From Lotus japonicus (lineage: Eukaryota > Streptophyta > Magnoliopsida > Fabales > Fabaceae): a stretch of 64,000 nucleotides of DNA. How positions within the stretch are numbered: the first letter of the stretch is position 1; each line of letters begins with the position of its first letter. The notes below the pieces were generated by a model. That model did not search any database, was not told the origin of the DNA, and worked only from the letters and a program-made list of their open reading frames with translations. Below, piece by piece: positions 46,253 to 56,330 of the stretch. The position numbers and the translations under genes were made by a program. Location: positions 53,992,066 to 54,056,065 of the forward strand of contig NC_080042.1 in assembly GCF_012489685.1 (NCBI RefSeq). The letters run 5' to 3'.

Positions 46253-48280
46253 TCATTAACCAACTTCTTTCGAGGAATATTATTGCCTCGGTAAGAATTC
46301 CTCTTCAGGAGTTCTTGGGCCTCCTGCACGAAGCTGTACCTCTATATGAAGAACACCGGGAGCTTACTGCTCGAGTGTTCTTTGCCGAACACCAGATTGA
46401 TGAGAAGATGGAGGAGTATGAAGAGTTGAAGGCTGCTCTTAGCCAGGCGAACCTCGAGGGGAATGTGGGAGCTCTGAAACCCTTGGTGGACAAGCTTTCT
46501 TCTACTGCCCGTGAAGAGCTGGATATTCGACAGGAGAAATCGCGACTGGAATCCCAACAAGAAGATGTCTTGAGGCGCATGGAGCCTCTTAGGGCCAGAT
46601 ACAATAGTTTTAGGGCCAACCCTCATTTTTAAAATTTCTTTGCCATAGTTGTAATGCTCTATTCTATTCAATAAAACATTCGCATTTGGCAATTGATTCT
46701 CTTTTACTTCTTTATTCGATGTTTATCTCATGCAATGTTGGCTTATATGTTTTTAAATATTTGCCATTTATCGTTATTTGTCGATTACCTCCTAATTCCT
46801 TAATCGAATAAGCGTTGTTTAAAAGTACTTTCTCGACTGAAAAAGGGCCTTCCCAGTTTGGGGACCATTTTCCGTAACGTTTATCTTTTTTATCAATTGG
46901 TAAGACGACCTTCCATACGTAATCACCAAGCATAAAAGATTTAGCTCTAACCTTTTTGTTATAAGCTTTAGCAATGCGATCCTTTTGCCTGGTTAAGGTA
47001 TCCAACACCAATAGTCTTTCTTCGTCGAGATTGACTAGCTCGTCAAGCATCATACTCCAATAATCTTCACTTGGAATTTCCTCTTGCCTTTGAATTCTGC
47101 ATGACTGTAAATATACTTCTACCGGTAGTACCGCTTCTTGACCATATGCTAGTCGAAAAGGCGTTGCTCCGGTAGATTCCTTAGGTGAATTCCTGTAAGC
47201 CCAAAGCACTTGGCCTAATGTTTGATGCCAGTTTTTAGGTTTTCGACCAACATGTTTTTTTAATCAAGGAGATCAACGTTTTGTTGGCCGCTTCGACTTG
47301 ACCATTCGCTTGAGCATAATAGGGGGTCGAGGTTAGGAGTTTTATACCCCAAGATTCTGCGAATGATGCTACCTTTTGGCCTACAAACACTGTGCCTTGG
47401 TCTGTAGTAAGTGACTCAGGTAGCCCAAAGCGGTACACTATGTGATTCTGAATGAACTCGATCACCGTGTCCTGGGTCACATTTTGTAGAGGAATTGCCT
47501 CTACCCACTTGGTAAAGTAATCTATAGCCACTATGATGTACTTATGCTGCCTAGAAGAACATGGGTTAATTTCACCAATTAGGTCTAAAGCCCAACCCCT
47601 GAATGGCCAGGGCTTAATGATCGAGTGTAGTTCACTTGCTGGCACATGTTGTATCCCCGCGTGTCTCTGACAATCTTGGCACCTCTTGGCATACTCCATA
47701 CAATCTTTCATAATAGTAGGCCAATACATCCCTTGTCGAAATAGGATCCACTTCATCTTGATCCCTGCCTGGTGGGCACCACATAGCCCGTCGTGAACGG
47801 CCGAGATCGCTATGAACGCGTCGTCTTCACTTAAACACTTCAGTAGTGTTCCGTCGACGTTTTTCTTGAATAGCTCGTTTCCCATGATGACATAGCTCAT
47901 TGCCCTGTATTTTGTCTTTCTATCTGTAGTACCCACAGGATTTTGCAAGTAATCGGCAATTGGCTTTCTCCAATCATTAGGTGCCATATTGTCAATGACC
48001 AGGATGTCGAGGTTAGAGGGGTTCAGTTTTTCTTTGACCTCGATAAGCTCTTTTAACCTACATTTATCGACCATATATCCTGATGCGATTTGTGCCAATT
48101 CATTGGCTTCTTGATTGTCCACTCTGGCAACGTGACCTAGCCTAACTTCGTTGAACTTGGCCAACAAATTACTAGCTTTCGTGTAATACCTAGCTAGATT
48201 TTCACTAATGCACTTGTATTCCTTGGTAAGTTGCTTTATTACCAACTCAGAGTCCCCTTTTACGACGACATTCTTTGCCC
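46253..48280. repeat. Duplicate of 44128-46152 across the gap
   Basis: About 2.0 kb following the gap repeats the ~2.0 kb preceding it, in the same order. Only three differences were found by eye, all single-base length changes in homopolymers. The apparent second copies of the helical ORF 3' end (to 46632) and of the integrase are therefore suspect. Confidence 0.9.
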
Positions 48281-50330
48281 CGAGGGCTATCAAGATCTCG
48301 AGGCCTGATGTTAATGCCTCATACTCAGCCTCATTGTTTGAGCAGTTACTCTTAATCCTAAACTTGAATTTCGTGGGGATGCCCCTTGGGGATACGATGA
48401 ACATTCCGATCCCAGTGCCATTCTTATGGCTAGAACCATCGAAAAATAGCTTCCAAGGTTGGATGCCTACGTAAGTTATGACTTCTTGAGGCAAAGTATG
48501 GTCTGCCAGGAAGTCAGCAATTGCTTGTCCCTTAACTGCCTTTAGTGGGGCATAAGTTAGTGAATACTCGGTTAGGGATAAAGCCCATTTACCAATTCGA
48601 CTATGCAAGATAGGTTTGGATAACATGTGCTTTATTATATCATAATGAGAAAAAACCATTACATCGATTGGCTTTATATAATATTTCAGCTTTACACAAG
48701 AGAAGTACAAGCATAAACACAATTTCTCGATCATGGTGTATCGAGTCTCTGCATCATTTAACACCCTGCTTAAGTAAAATATGGCTCTTTCTTTGCTATC
48801 TTCATCTTCTTGAGCCAGCATGCTTCCGATGGTTCCATCCGTGGCAGAGATGTACAGCTTCATTGGCTTTCCTCTTATAGGTGGTGCCATTATAGGTGGG
48901 CTAGACAAGTACACTCTGAGTTCATCGAACGCTTTTTGATGCTCTGCTTCCCAGCGGAACGCATCTTCTTTTTTAAGTCGAAGAAGTGGGGAAAATGACT
49001 TGGTCTTCTCACTGAGGTTAGCAATGAATCTCCTTAGGAAGTTAATCTTTCCCAATAGTGATTGCAGTTGTTTCTTGCTAGTTGGTGGACTAGTGTCGAG
49101 AATGGCTTTAGCTTTGTTTTTGTTGATCTCGATACCCTTTTTATGCACCACAAAACCCAAAAAATCACCTGCAATAACACCAAAGGCACATTTAAGGGGA
49201 TTCATCTTCAAGCCATATTTTCTCATCCTCTCAAAGGATTTCCTTAGATGCAACAAATGGTCATCCCTTGATGGGGATTTCACCACAATGTCATCAATAT
49301 AAACCTGCATGAAGGTTTCTATAAAATCATGAAAAATGGTATTCATTACCCTTTGGTAGGTCGCGCCAGCGTTTTTCAACCCAAATGGCATGACCACCCA
49401 CTCGTACGTCCCCAAGGCACCGGGACATCGAAAAGCTGTTTTCGACACGTCCTCTTCTGCTATGAAGATTTGGTTGTAGCCTGAGTAACCATCCAACAAG
49501 CTTAAGTATTCATGACCAGCAGCTGAATCCACCATCATCTCAGCAATAGGCATGTGATACTCGTCTTTTGGAGTGGCAGCGTTAAGATCTCGGAAATCTA
49601 TGCAAACTCTCATCTTTCCATTCTTCTTGATTACTGGAACCACGTTGGCTAACCAGTCCACATATCGAGCTGTTCTGATAAATTTACACCTGAGGAGTCT
49701 TTCGATTTCTTCCTTGATTTTCACCAACACATCTGGATGGAACCTCCTGGGCAGTTGCTTGACTGGTTTCTTGTTTTCTTTGATGGGTAACTTCAATTCC
49801 ACCACTTCTCGACTGAGGCCAGGCATTTCATCGTAATCCCAAGCGAAACAGTCTTTGAATTCCTTGAGTAATTTCACCATCCTGTCTTTTAGCTCCGGGT
49901 CAATGAGAGCACTAATATACGTTGGCCTCTTTTCTAAGCCATCACCCAGGTCTACTTCTTCTAAAGGGTCTTGCGCTTCCATTTTCTTGGAAAATTCGAC
50001 CACTGGCTTCTCGAAGCCTAATGGGTCGTCATCATAGATGCAATCTAGCCTCAGATTGCAAAGGTCCTCGAATCCGCATTCCTCAGCACTCTGCTCGTTT
50101 ATTTCTATGCACGTGTCATCCTTATTTATTGTTGCCTCCTCCTGAGGTGTCAATTCGACAGGCAGGATTGAGACATTAGCTTCGTCTATAGCCATTTCTT
50201 TGGCCATCCTCTCGACCTCCAGGGCCGTTCTTATTTTGTTTTCGGCTGCGTAAGCCGAAATTCGAGCCATGCTCGAATTAATCATCTTTATCATTGGCTT
50301 GCCACCCATCAGTGGCATCTTTCTCTTCAT
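46712..50330 (-). CDS. pol: Tat pol: reverse transcriptase, RNase H, archaeal-type RNase H, integrase (one frameshift)
   Basis: From ATG 50330 the frame runs ~1031 codons to 47235, then resumes in another frame (47209-46712). The break is at an extra T in a T-run near 47253 that the left-hand copy lacks. Domains in order: pre-RT (DCFAWDYDEMPGLS), reverse transcriptase (~190-400: CIDFRDLNAATPKDEYHMP, YIDDIVVKS), RNase H (~430-600), archaeal-type RNase H (~640-760: KLFFDGSSHKNGTG, NNEAEYEAL, VDNQEANELAQIA), integrase (from ~830: CQDCQRH, LDLIGEI, TDQGTVF, ANGQVEAANK). The catalytic residues I can see are present. It overlaps the protease stop by an ATGA-type junction, which suggests frameshift or reinitiation. 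Confidence 0.9.
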
Positions 50331-50337
50331 CACTGTG

Positions 50338-51795
50338 TCATCCGCTCATGGCATCAGGTTTACATGCTTCATTGAGGTTTAGGCCCCGGATGGGATCCAA
50401 CGTTACTGAATACTCTGAGTAGGGGTTGAAGTATTGGCTAGCCACTGTGTCTAAAGGAGCAATTGTGGCTAAACTCTTCTCAAAATTCTTCTTACCAACG
50501 TAGCTTTTTTCTGCTAAATAGTAGCTTTGATCTGCTTGTACATTTTCGACAACTCCATCAGCTTTCCAAATGGATATACGTTGGTGTAAGGTCGAAGGCA
50601 CTGCCCCCACGCCATGAATCCATTCTCTTCCCAGCAGCAAATTGTAATTGGCCTTTGAAGGGACCACAATGAACAATGTGGAACGGGCTACTGTTCCTAC
50701 GGTTATGTTCAACATGATTGCCCCTAGGGAAGAACCTGTCTTTCCTTCATAATCGGAAAGCACCATGTCATGTGAGATTAGATCCGCTTCAGTTTTTCCT
50801 AACTTCTTGAGCATAAATCCGGGCATGAGGTTAATTGCAGCTCCCCCGTCGACAAGGACTTTGTTAACACCCTTCTCCTCGACTCTGGCCCAAACAAATA
50901 GCGGTTTCAAATGGCTCTTCATTTGCTCGGTTGGCCTTTGGAAGATAGCTCTTTCATCTTCGACGGATCCTCTCTGCATCACATAATAACACAAAGGATT
51001 GTCATCTGGTTCGTCGTCGACATAGTAGTCTTCCTCGCTTTCAGTGACCTCTGAGATTCTATCGAATTCTGCAGGTAGGATGGACACGATGCAGATGATG
51101 TTGAGCTCTTCTCCCTCACTGTCGTCGAAATCTTCGAGCATGTCTTCATCCTCATCCTCGACGACATCCTTCCCTTTTTCCTTAGCTGGATTTGGTGGTA
51201 TGGTTGTTCCCTGTTTGATGGCGTGATCCAGCTGGTTGATAATCGACGCCACACTAGGTTCATTGTGAGAGTTGTCTTCTGGCTTTATGTCCCATAATGA
51301 GCGGAACTTGCCACCTCTTTCCCTCTCAGCTTTCCTTTTCCTCAAAAAACGCCTGAACTGAGTCCTGGTCATCTGTTCAGGAGCATAGTAGTTCTCAGAG
51401 CCATAGGAGTAGCTTCGTGACACACGGGAATTGTTGATGTAAGAGGATCCCTGGCCTAAGTCGATTTTCTGCCACTTAGGGTATGGTTTTGGCCTTGGAG
51501 GCGTTGGCCTGAACCATTGGTTTCTTGGCAATCCAGCATTGGGGAGGTAAGTTTTGTCTTTACTGCTTGTTTTCTGGCCTTTATGGCCATCGAGTTCCTG
51601 GTCTCTTTCGACCCACTCCTCGTGAGGGTACTTCAGTCTCCTGGATACAGGAGCCTTCCTCTGATAATGCCTTTTCATTTCTGAATCTTGATAGGCCTTG
51701 GCTGCGGATTTGTCGAAAACAGCGCTGCATCGAGGGCACAGCATAACTTCTTTCTCGCCATCTTTGCTGCGGGATAGAAACTCGACAAGGGTTTC
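50338..51795 (-). CDS. pro: Tat protease region
   Basis: In the same frame as gag, after a single TGA at 51798-51796. The first part is Cys/basic-rich (CPRCSAVFDKSAAKAYQD). Acidic stretches (DEDEDMLEDFDDSEGEE) precede the retropepsin at ~300-400 (KVLVDGGAAINLMPGFML, NLLLGREWIHG). The active site reads D-G-G, as I recall for Tat proteases. The stop at 50338-50340 overlaps the pol start region. Confidence 0.8.
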   Translation of the reverse strand, partial: ETLVEFLSRSKDGEKEVMLCPRCSAVFDKSAAKAYQDSEMKRHYQRKAPVSRRLKYPHEEWVERDQELDGHKGQKTSSKDKTYLPNAGLPRNQWFRPTPPRPKPYPKWQKIDLGQGSSYINNSRVSRSYSYGSENYYAPEQMTRTQFRRFLRKRKAERERGGKFRSLWDIKPEDNSHNEPSVASIINQLDHAIKQGTTIPPNPAKEKGKDVVEDEDEDMLEDFDDSEGEELNIICIVSILPAEFDRISEVTESEEDYYVDDEPDDNPLCYYVMQRGSVEDERAIFQRPTEQMKSHLKPLFVWARVEEKGVNKVLVDGGAAINLMPGFMLKKLGKTEADLISHDMVLSDYEGKTGSSLGAIMLNITVGTVARSTLFIVVPSKANYNLLLGREWIHGVGAVPSTLHQRISIWKADGVVENVQADQSYYLAEKSYVGKKNFEKSLATIAPLDTVASQYFNPYSEYSVTLDPIRGLNLNEACKPDAMSG

Positions 51796-53907
51796 TCAAG
51801 CCTTGGGGTAAACCTCTTCCAAGTTCACTTCTTTCACGACGTCTGGTTCTTCGACAGCCGTGTTTTCCTCCTTTGCCTCCTCGAGTGTCAGGCCCAGATT
51901 CAGCTTCTCGGAAATGTCAACCATGCCAATGTAGAAAGGTTCCACGTAGTTGGCTTCAGCTACCTGCAGTGGGTCGGAGTTAATCTTCATTTGACTTTTG
52001 GCTTTTTCGTCATACTTGAGCCTTCCTGAGTCCAATGCCCCCTGCACGAGGTCCCTGAAACGAACACATTGTGAGGTCCAATGACCAAAAAAGTTATGAT
52101 ATTTGCAATATTTCTTCCCTTTCCTTTGTTCAGGAGAGGGAAGTTTTTGGTCTTTGGGGACCACAAGCAAACCATCAGACACAAGTATATCATAGATTGC
52201 ATCACATTTGGCCACATCAAAAGTATAAGTTTTTACAGCAGGAATCGTGTTCTTGGGGTTTTCCTCCCCAAGTTTGTTTTCACGTGGTTTCAATGCTTTA
52301 CACACATAAGGATCCCCTGGCTGAAGTTCAGCCAGATTGACGTCATTCAAATCGACGTCCGCAGGGACTTCTCGATAGACACATGGACTCTGACCTACTG
52401 AATCCGCATCTATGTACGCTACCTTCTCCTTCTTTGGCCACTTAGTAGTCTTGGCCCTTTCCTCTGACTTTTCGGCCTTTAACAATTCGATGTGCCTCAC
52501 TCTATCTGCGAGCAAAGACATATCTCGAATATACTGAGTGTCGATCTTCTTTCTAATAGAATACTCTAGACCACCAGCGGCTAAGACAACTAGCTCGTGT
52601 TCAGGAACATGGGTGAAGCATCGAGATTTAAGCATCCTAAACCTGTTTAGGTAATCATCAATAGACTCTGCTGGCTTTCTTTTGACACTAGCCAGGTCCT
52701 TCAAACTTACTTTGCACTCTCCCCTAAAGAACTGTTCATGGAAAATTCTTTCCAACTGGGCCCATGTATGGACTGACCTAGGAGCGAGGGTGGTGAACCA
52801 GGTAAAGGCATTTTTGGTTAAAGAACTCGGGAAGTACTTCATTTTTAAATTTTCATTGATGGCTAAGTCTCCTGCTTCGATTTGGTACCTGGCTATGTGT
52901 TCTACCGTGGACTCTCCTGAATCCCCTAAGAACTTAGTGAATTTGGGGACCTTCCAGCCTCGAGGAAGTTCTGATTCGAGAACCTCCTCTGTAAAGGCTG
53001 ACACAAAATGGGGTCTATTCGCGAAACCCACGTTGAAACCATGTTGGTTCAACAATTGCTCCACCACGGCAGCAACATTTTGTTGCCCCCCAGCGTTCTG
53101 GTGTCGAATTCTTTCTAGCACACCATCAGCGTGTTCTTCCCTGTTTACCATATACACATTTTGCAATGGTGGCTGCACTGCCTCGTACAAAGGGTTTGCC
53201 CTCATCTCTTGGTGTTGCGGCGCTTGATAGCGCACCGGGGCAGGGACATGGTTAGGCAACGGGATTTGGTTAATCCCTGGTGCCGGTTGGACCTCGACTG
53301 GTGCCCCCAGGGCTGTCGCCAAACGATCCATCTGTCGTGCCAAATGCTGATTATTGGCATTATTATTTTGGAGCACAGGGTTGATTAGCTCACCTATCTG
53401 TCGAGATAGCATGTTAACCATTTCATGGTTACTATCATCTACTTGCTGCCTAATGGCTTGAAGTGAACCATTATTCATACCTGTAGATAAATAAATTTGT
53501 GAACTAGATCCAGGAATAGGGGGACTAACTCGACTTCCCAAGTTTAACATTGTTCCATTTGCCCCAAAAGGGGGTATGCTGAATGGGGGAACATTTTCAG
53601 GGAACGTCGAATACGTGCCTTGTATGCCTTGCATCATAGATGTAGGCATACCATAAGGCATGTCCCTCGTAATCGTTGGAACAATTTGTGCCTGTACTGA
53701 TGTAGATACAGGCATTTCTGCAACTGCAGAAATTGCCACGTTCTGGGTTGGCATACTGGTGCCATGCCCCATTCCAGTAGACACTTCTTCATTATTATTA
53801 CCACTACTTCCCCCGGGACTACTCTGATTACCCACGTTAGATCCTTGAGGGGAGGTTCTTCCTCGGTTGCTTGCCATACTCAAAGTCTTACCACTTCTCA
53901 GGTGCAT
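51796..53907 (-). CDS. gag: Tat gag polyprotein (703 aa)
   Basis: I chose ATG 53907 (MHLRSGKTLS), because LRSGK-type starts are common in plant gag. ATG 53877 (MASNRGRTSP) is an alternative. The N-terminal ~300 residues are Gly/Ser/Asn/Pro-rich. The gag core follows (~320-480: STVEHIARYQIEAGDLA, FTWFTTLAPRSVHTWAQLER, RKPAESIDDYLNRFRMLKSR). Near residue 620 is CKYHNFFGHWTSQC, a zinc-knuckle-like CxxH..C. The frame ends at a single TGA (51798-51796), beyond which the same frame continues open into protease. Confidence 0.88.
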   Translation of the reverse strand: MHLRSGKTLSMASNRGRTSPQGSNVGNQSSPGGSSGNNNEEVSTGMGHGTSMPTQNVAISAVAEMPVSTSVQAQIVPTITRDMPYGMPTSMMQGIQGTYSTFPENVPPFSIPPFGANGTMLNLGSRVSPPIPGSSSQIYLSTGMNNGSLQAIRQQVDDSNHEMVNMLSRQIGELINPVLQNNNANNQHLARQMDRLATALGAPVEVQPAPGINQIPLPNHVPAPVRYQAPQHQEMRANPLYEAVQPPLQNVYMVNREEHADGVLERIRHQNAGGQQNVAAVVEQLLNQHGFNVGFANRPHFVSAFTEEVLESELPRGWKVPKFTKFLGDSGESTVEHIARYQIEAGDLAINENLKMKYFPSSLTKNAFTWFTTLAPRSVHTWAQLERIFHEQFFRGECKVSLKDLASVKRKPAESIDDYLNRFRMLKSRCFTHVPEHELVVLAAGGLEYSIRKKIDTQYIRDMSLLADRVRHIELLKAEKSEERAKTTKWPKKEKVAYIDADSVGQSPCVYREVPADVDLNDVNLAELQPGDPYVCKALKPRENKLGEENPKNTIPAVKTYTFDVAKCDAIYDILVSDGLLVVPKDQKLPSPEQRKGKKYCKYHNFFGHWTSQCVRFRDLVQGALDSGRLKYDEKAKSQMKINSDPLQVAEANYVEPFYIGMVDISEKLNLGLTLEEAKEENTAVEEPDVVKEVNLEEVYPKA

Positions 53908-54001
53908 ATAAATCACAATCCAGGCAAGTAGCAAATACCAAATAGCATGCAGCAAACAAAACACACAAAACGCTTCTGTAAAACTTAGTTTTCACAAAAA
54001 C

Positions 54002-54020
54002 GGTCCCACTGGGCGTGCCA
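54002..54020 (-). other. Primer-binding site of the young Tat element
   Basis: Three bases after the 5' LTR end the minus strand reads TGGCACGCCCAGTGGGACC, similar in form to the sites at 6641-6658 and 23333-23350. Confidence 0.7.
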
Positions 54021-54023
54021 ATT

Positions 54024-54839
54024 TGTTTACACGGATTTTTGGTAAACAAATATCCTCTTAGTTCGACTAAAGGAAGTTTAGATTTCAGGGTCCTTTTGAG
54101 AAAACGTTTTGCCAAAGTGTAGTGTGTGGACGGATGTGTTTTCGACAACAATAAACAACTTCAAACGAAACTGGATTTTATTGAATATGAGTCGATTACA
54201 AAATAGTTAAGCAAACCAAGATAACATGAAAGCAAATTTCGACAAAACAAGCTACACATAAGAACTGGGAATTAACAAACTGCAATGCAAGGAAATTAAA
54301 GCGTTGGTTCTGCAACATACTCCTCCATCATCACGTTCTGCTCTCGAAGTCTCATTGATGCGGACGTTTAGAGCTTTTAGTGAATTTTCAGAGTTTTTTA
54401 GTTGGGAACCTCTTCTTCTGCTGCTGCTTCCTTTATTTATATTGTTCTTTCTGCCCATGTTCTTGGCGGTTTTCCTTGGATGCACGATGGCTTCGTGGGT
54501 TTTGAATTTTGGCGCCATACCCCACGTTTAGCCGATGGTCTTCGCGCACGTGACTCTATTGCCACGTGGATGGTTCTGAGTCGTGGGCAACCGTTGCTAT
54601 TCGTGGCATCGTGGGTGTACGCACGTGCTCGTACTCGCTTGTTATTCGGTAACTGCCTCTTCCATTAAGGTGATCGAGATTTCTTCATCTTCTGAGTGTG
54701 TCGAGTTATGGCTTTTACTAACTTGTCCTTGAGGGACATCGTGTGCTGAGTTGCCGGCTTCGCCCAACCCCTTCTGTCGAGAAACCACTTTTTGTACCAT
54801 GGTGTCGATAATTGTAATGCTTGTAATTTTGGCTTAACA
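54024..54839 (-). repeat. 5' LTR of the young Tat element
   Basis: 816 bp. Differs from the 3' LTR at about three positions by eye (for example TTCGCGCACG versus TTCACGCACG near 54541). Confidence 0.95.
54432..54442 (-). promoter_or_regulatory. TATA box of the young Tat 5' LTR
   Basis: The minus strand reads AATATAAATAAAGG here. The same box is in the 3' LTR at about 38934-38944. Confidence 0.5.
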
Positions 54840-55198
54840 CTCCCTCTATCGAGTCTCCTCTGAATTCCATATCTTCTGTAACTTCTGATTGCCTCAAAGA
54901 TGGTGATCTTCATCCTCATGAAGGAAACATTGTATTAACTGAAAATGTGGTGAAATTCTCTCCCGTGGGGTGCAAAAATAGCATCACATTTATAACCTTA
55001 AAACAAGCTTTCAATCATTCTATCACGAAAAACTTACTCATGAAAGTTGTTTTTGCTTCAAGATTTGAGGTTAGGTGCAGTGTGTGGATGGAGACAAATG
55101 TGATGGTTGTACGAAATTTTGTGGGAGATGTGGATACAATACATCTATAAATGCATTTAAGCCTATGTCCTAGACGATCTTATGGTGTCATTTGCAGC

Positions 55199-56321
55199 AA
55201 AACCACGCTATGCACCCTTCATGGTGTGCGTATGCATTCTTCATTTTTCGAATTTTGTATCATCATCAGTATGTTAAGTGGCGATGGCTTCGGCGCGGCT
55301 TGAAGAAGGGGCATGGCTTGTTGCATTTTAGGGTGGCTATGCCACGACGAAGGTTGAGGTGTTGAAACATCATAGGAGTTCTTGACAGTGGATGTTAATG
55401 TCGTGACACTTGCCAGAGGAGGTTGCCATAGAGGAACTAGAAGTCGAAGATAGGTTGGATGAAGAAGAGATTCAAGAACAGAGATGACGATGGGTTTCAT
55501 CTAGGTTGGAGAGGATGATTTACAAAGGGAAAAGGTGTGGTAGTTTTTCTTCTAGCGAGACACGCAAACATGTAATGTTCGTGTGTTTCGTACGTGTTTT
55601 TCATCGTCACATGTAGCATTGCTCACGAGAAAATAATGCTTTAAAGAAAAAATTTACTTGGTTATAAGGAAAAATATGTCTCACTTGGTTATAAGGTTGA
55701 AACTTTATTTTCTATTCCTATGCTTCCTGATTCTCACTGAGCAGCTATATTCTTCTTCTTCTACTATTCTCTTGATCCCTTTTTCTAAGTGTTTGTTTTC
55801 AAATGGGTGAGTATTTAAGAGAAGGCCCCAATCTTATGTTGTATATAGCTCTCAAATCCCCTTCTCCTCGTGTGTGTGTCTATATATATATATATATATA
55901 GTACGTAGGAACAAAACTTCAACCAGCCCCACTTTCTTCGACCAAAAAATTTCATCCTATTATATTTAATTCTCCTTCCCCCTCTTATTGGAGGAGTAAT
56001 GACCATTTTTTTTAATAAAAAAAAAACAGAGAAGATGTTCTCCCTCCTGCAGTTCTTTTTGTTTTCATTGATAACCCATCAGGTTTTGTTATAAGCTTTC
56101 CCTTAACCTCTTATTTTACCATTTTCTTCATGAAAATTCATAACAAGGACACCACCCACATGCTTCTAGTTTTAAACCTCTTACTATTTTTGTTAGTTTG
56201 TTTTCCATATTTTAGGTTTATAAAGTTAAAATTAAAATTAAGAATTGGAAAAAAAAAAATAGCAATGAGTTAGAGAAGGAATGTCAAACCCATCAGCTTC
56301 TCGTTGTTCGTTTAATTGGGT
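55199..56321. other. AT-rich intergenic stretch
   Basis: No domain recognised. TG then TA microsatellite at 55870-55900. Confidence 0.4.
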
Positions 56322-56330
56322 ATGAAAAAT

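Larger units (their letters stand above)
38526..54839 (-). mobile_element. Young Tat-lineage Ty3/gypsy retrotransposon with antisense accessory genes
   Basis: 816-bp LTRs at 38526-39341 and 54024-54839 begin TGTTTACACGG and end GGCTTAACA. CTCCC flanks both ends (38521-38525, 54840-54844). The minus-strand order is 5' LTR, primer-binding site, gag, protease, reverse transcriptase, RNase H, archaeal-type RNase H, integrase, then two plus-strand genes and a polypurine tract before the 3' LTR. I count about three LTR differences by eye, implying a very recent insertion. As assembled it is 16.3 kb, but a ~2.0-kb duplicate around the N gap suggests a true length near 14.2 kb. Confidence 0.95.
38197..55198 (+). 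pseudogene. Right arm: inverted copy of the WAK-type ectodomain pseudogene, split by a retrotransposon
   Basis: The coding relic runs 38197-38525 and continues at 54845-55198 after the 16.3-kb Tat insertion (target duplication CTCCC). The first part reads CENFNNVTYQFWNTSQPGY followed by SGHP, the GUB_WAK_bind start with the W retained. After the insertion, LKDGDLHPHEGNIVLTENVV and then CVDGDKCDGCTKFCGRCGY form the WAK-associated Cys motif. Stops and a frame change are present and no kinase follows. The two arms converge on a spacer of about 35-40 bp at 38161-38196. Confidence 0.7.

Noticed and set aside
46147..46632. Apparent ORF spanning the N gap
   Set aside because: Its first part is N. 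The real part duplicates the 3' half of 44022-44507, so it is an assembly artefact.
37467..55198. Functional WAK/LRK10-like receptor kinase
   Set aside because: No kinase domain, stop codons in both arms, and a retrotransposon in the right arm.
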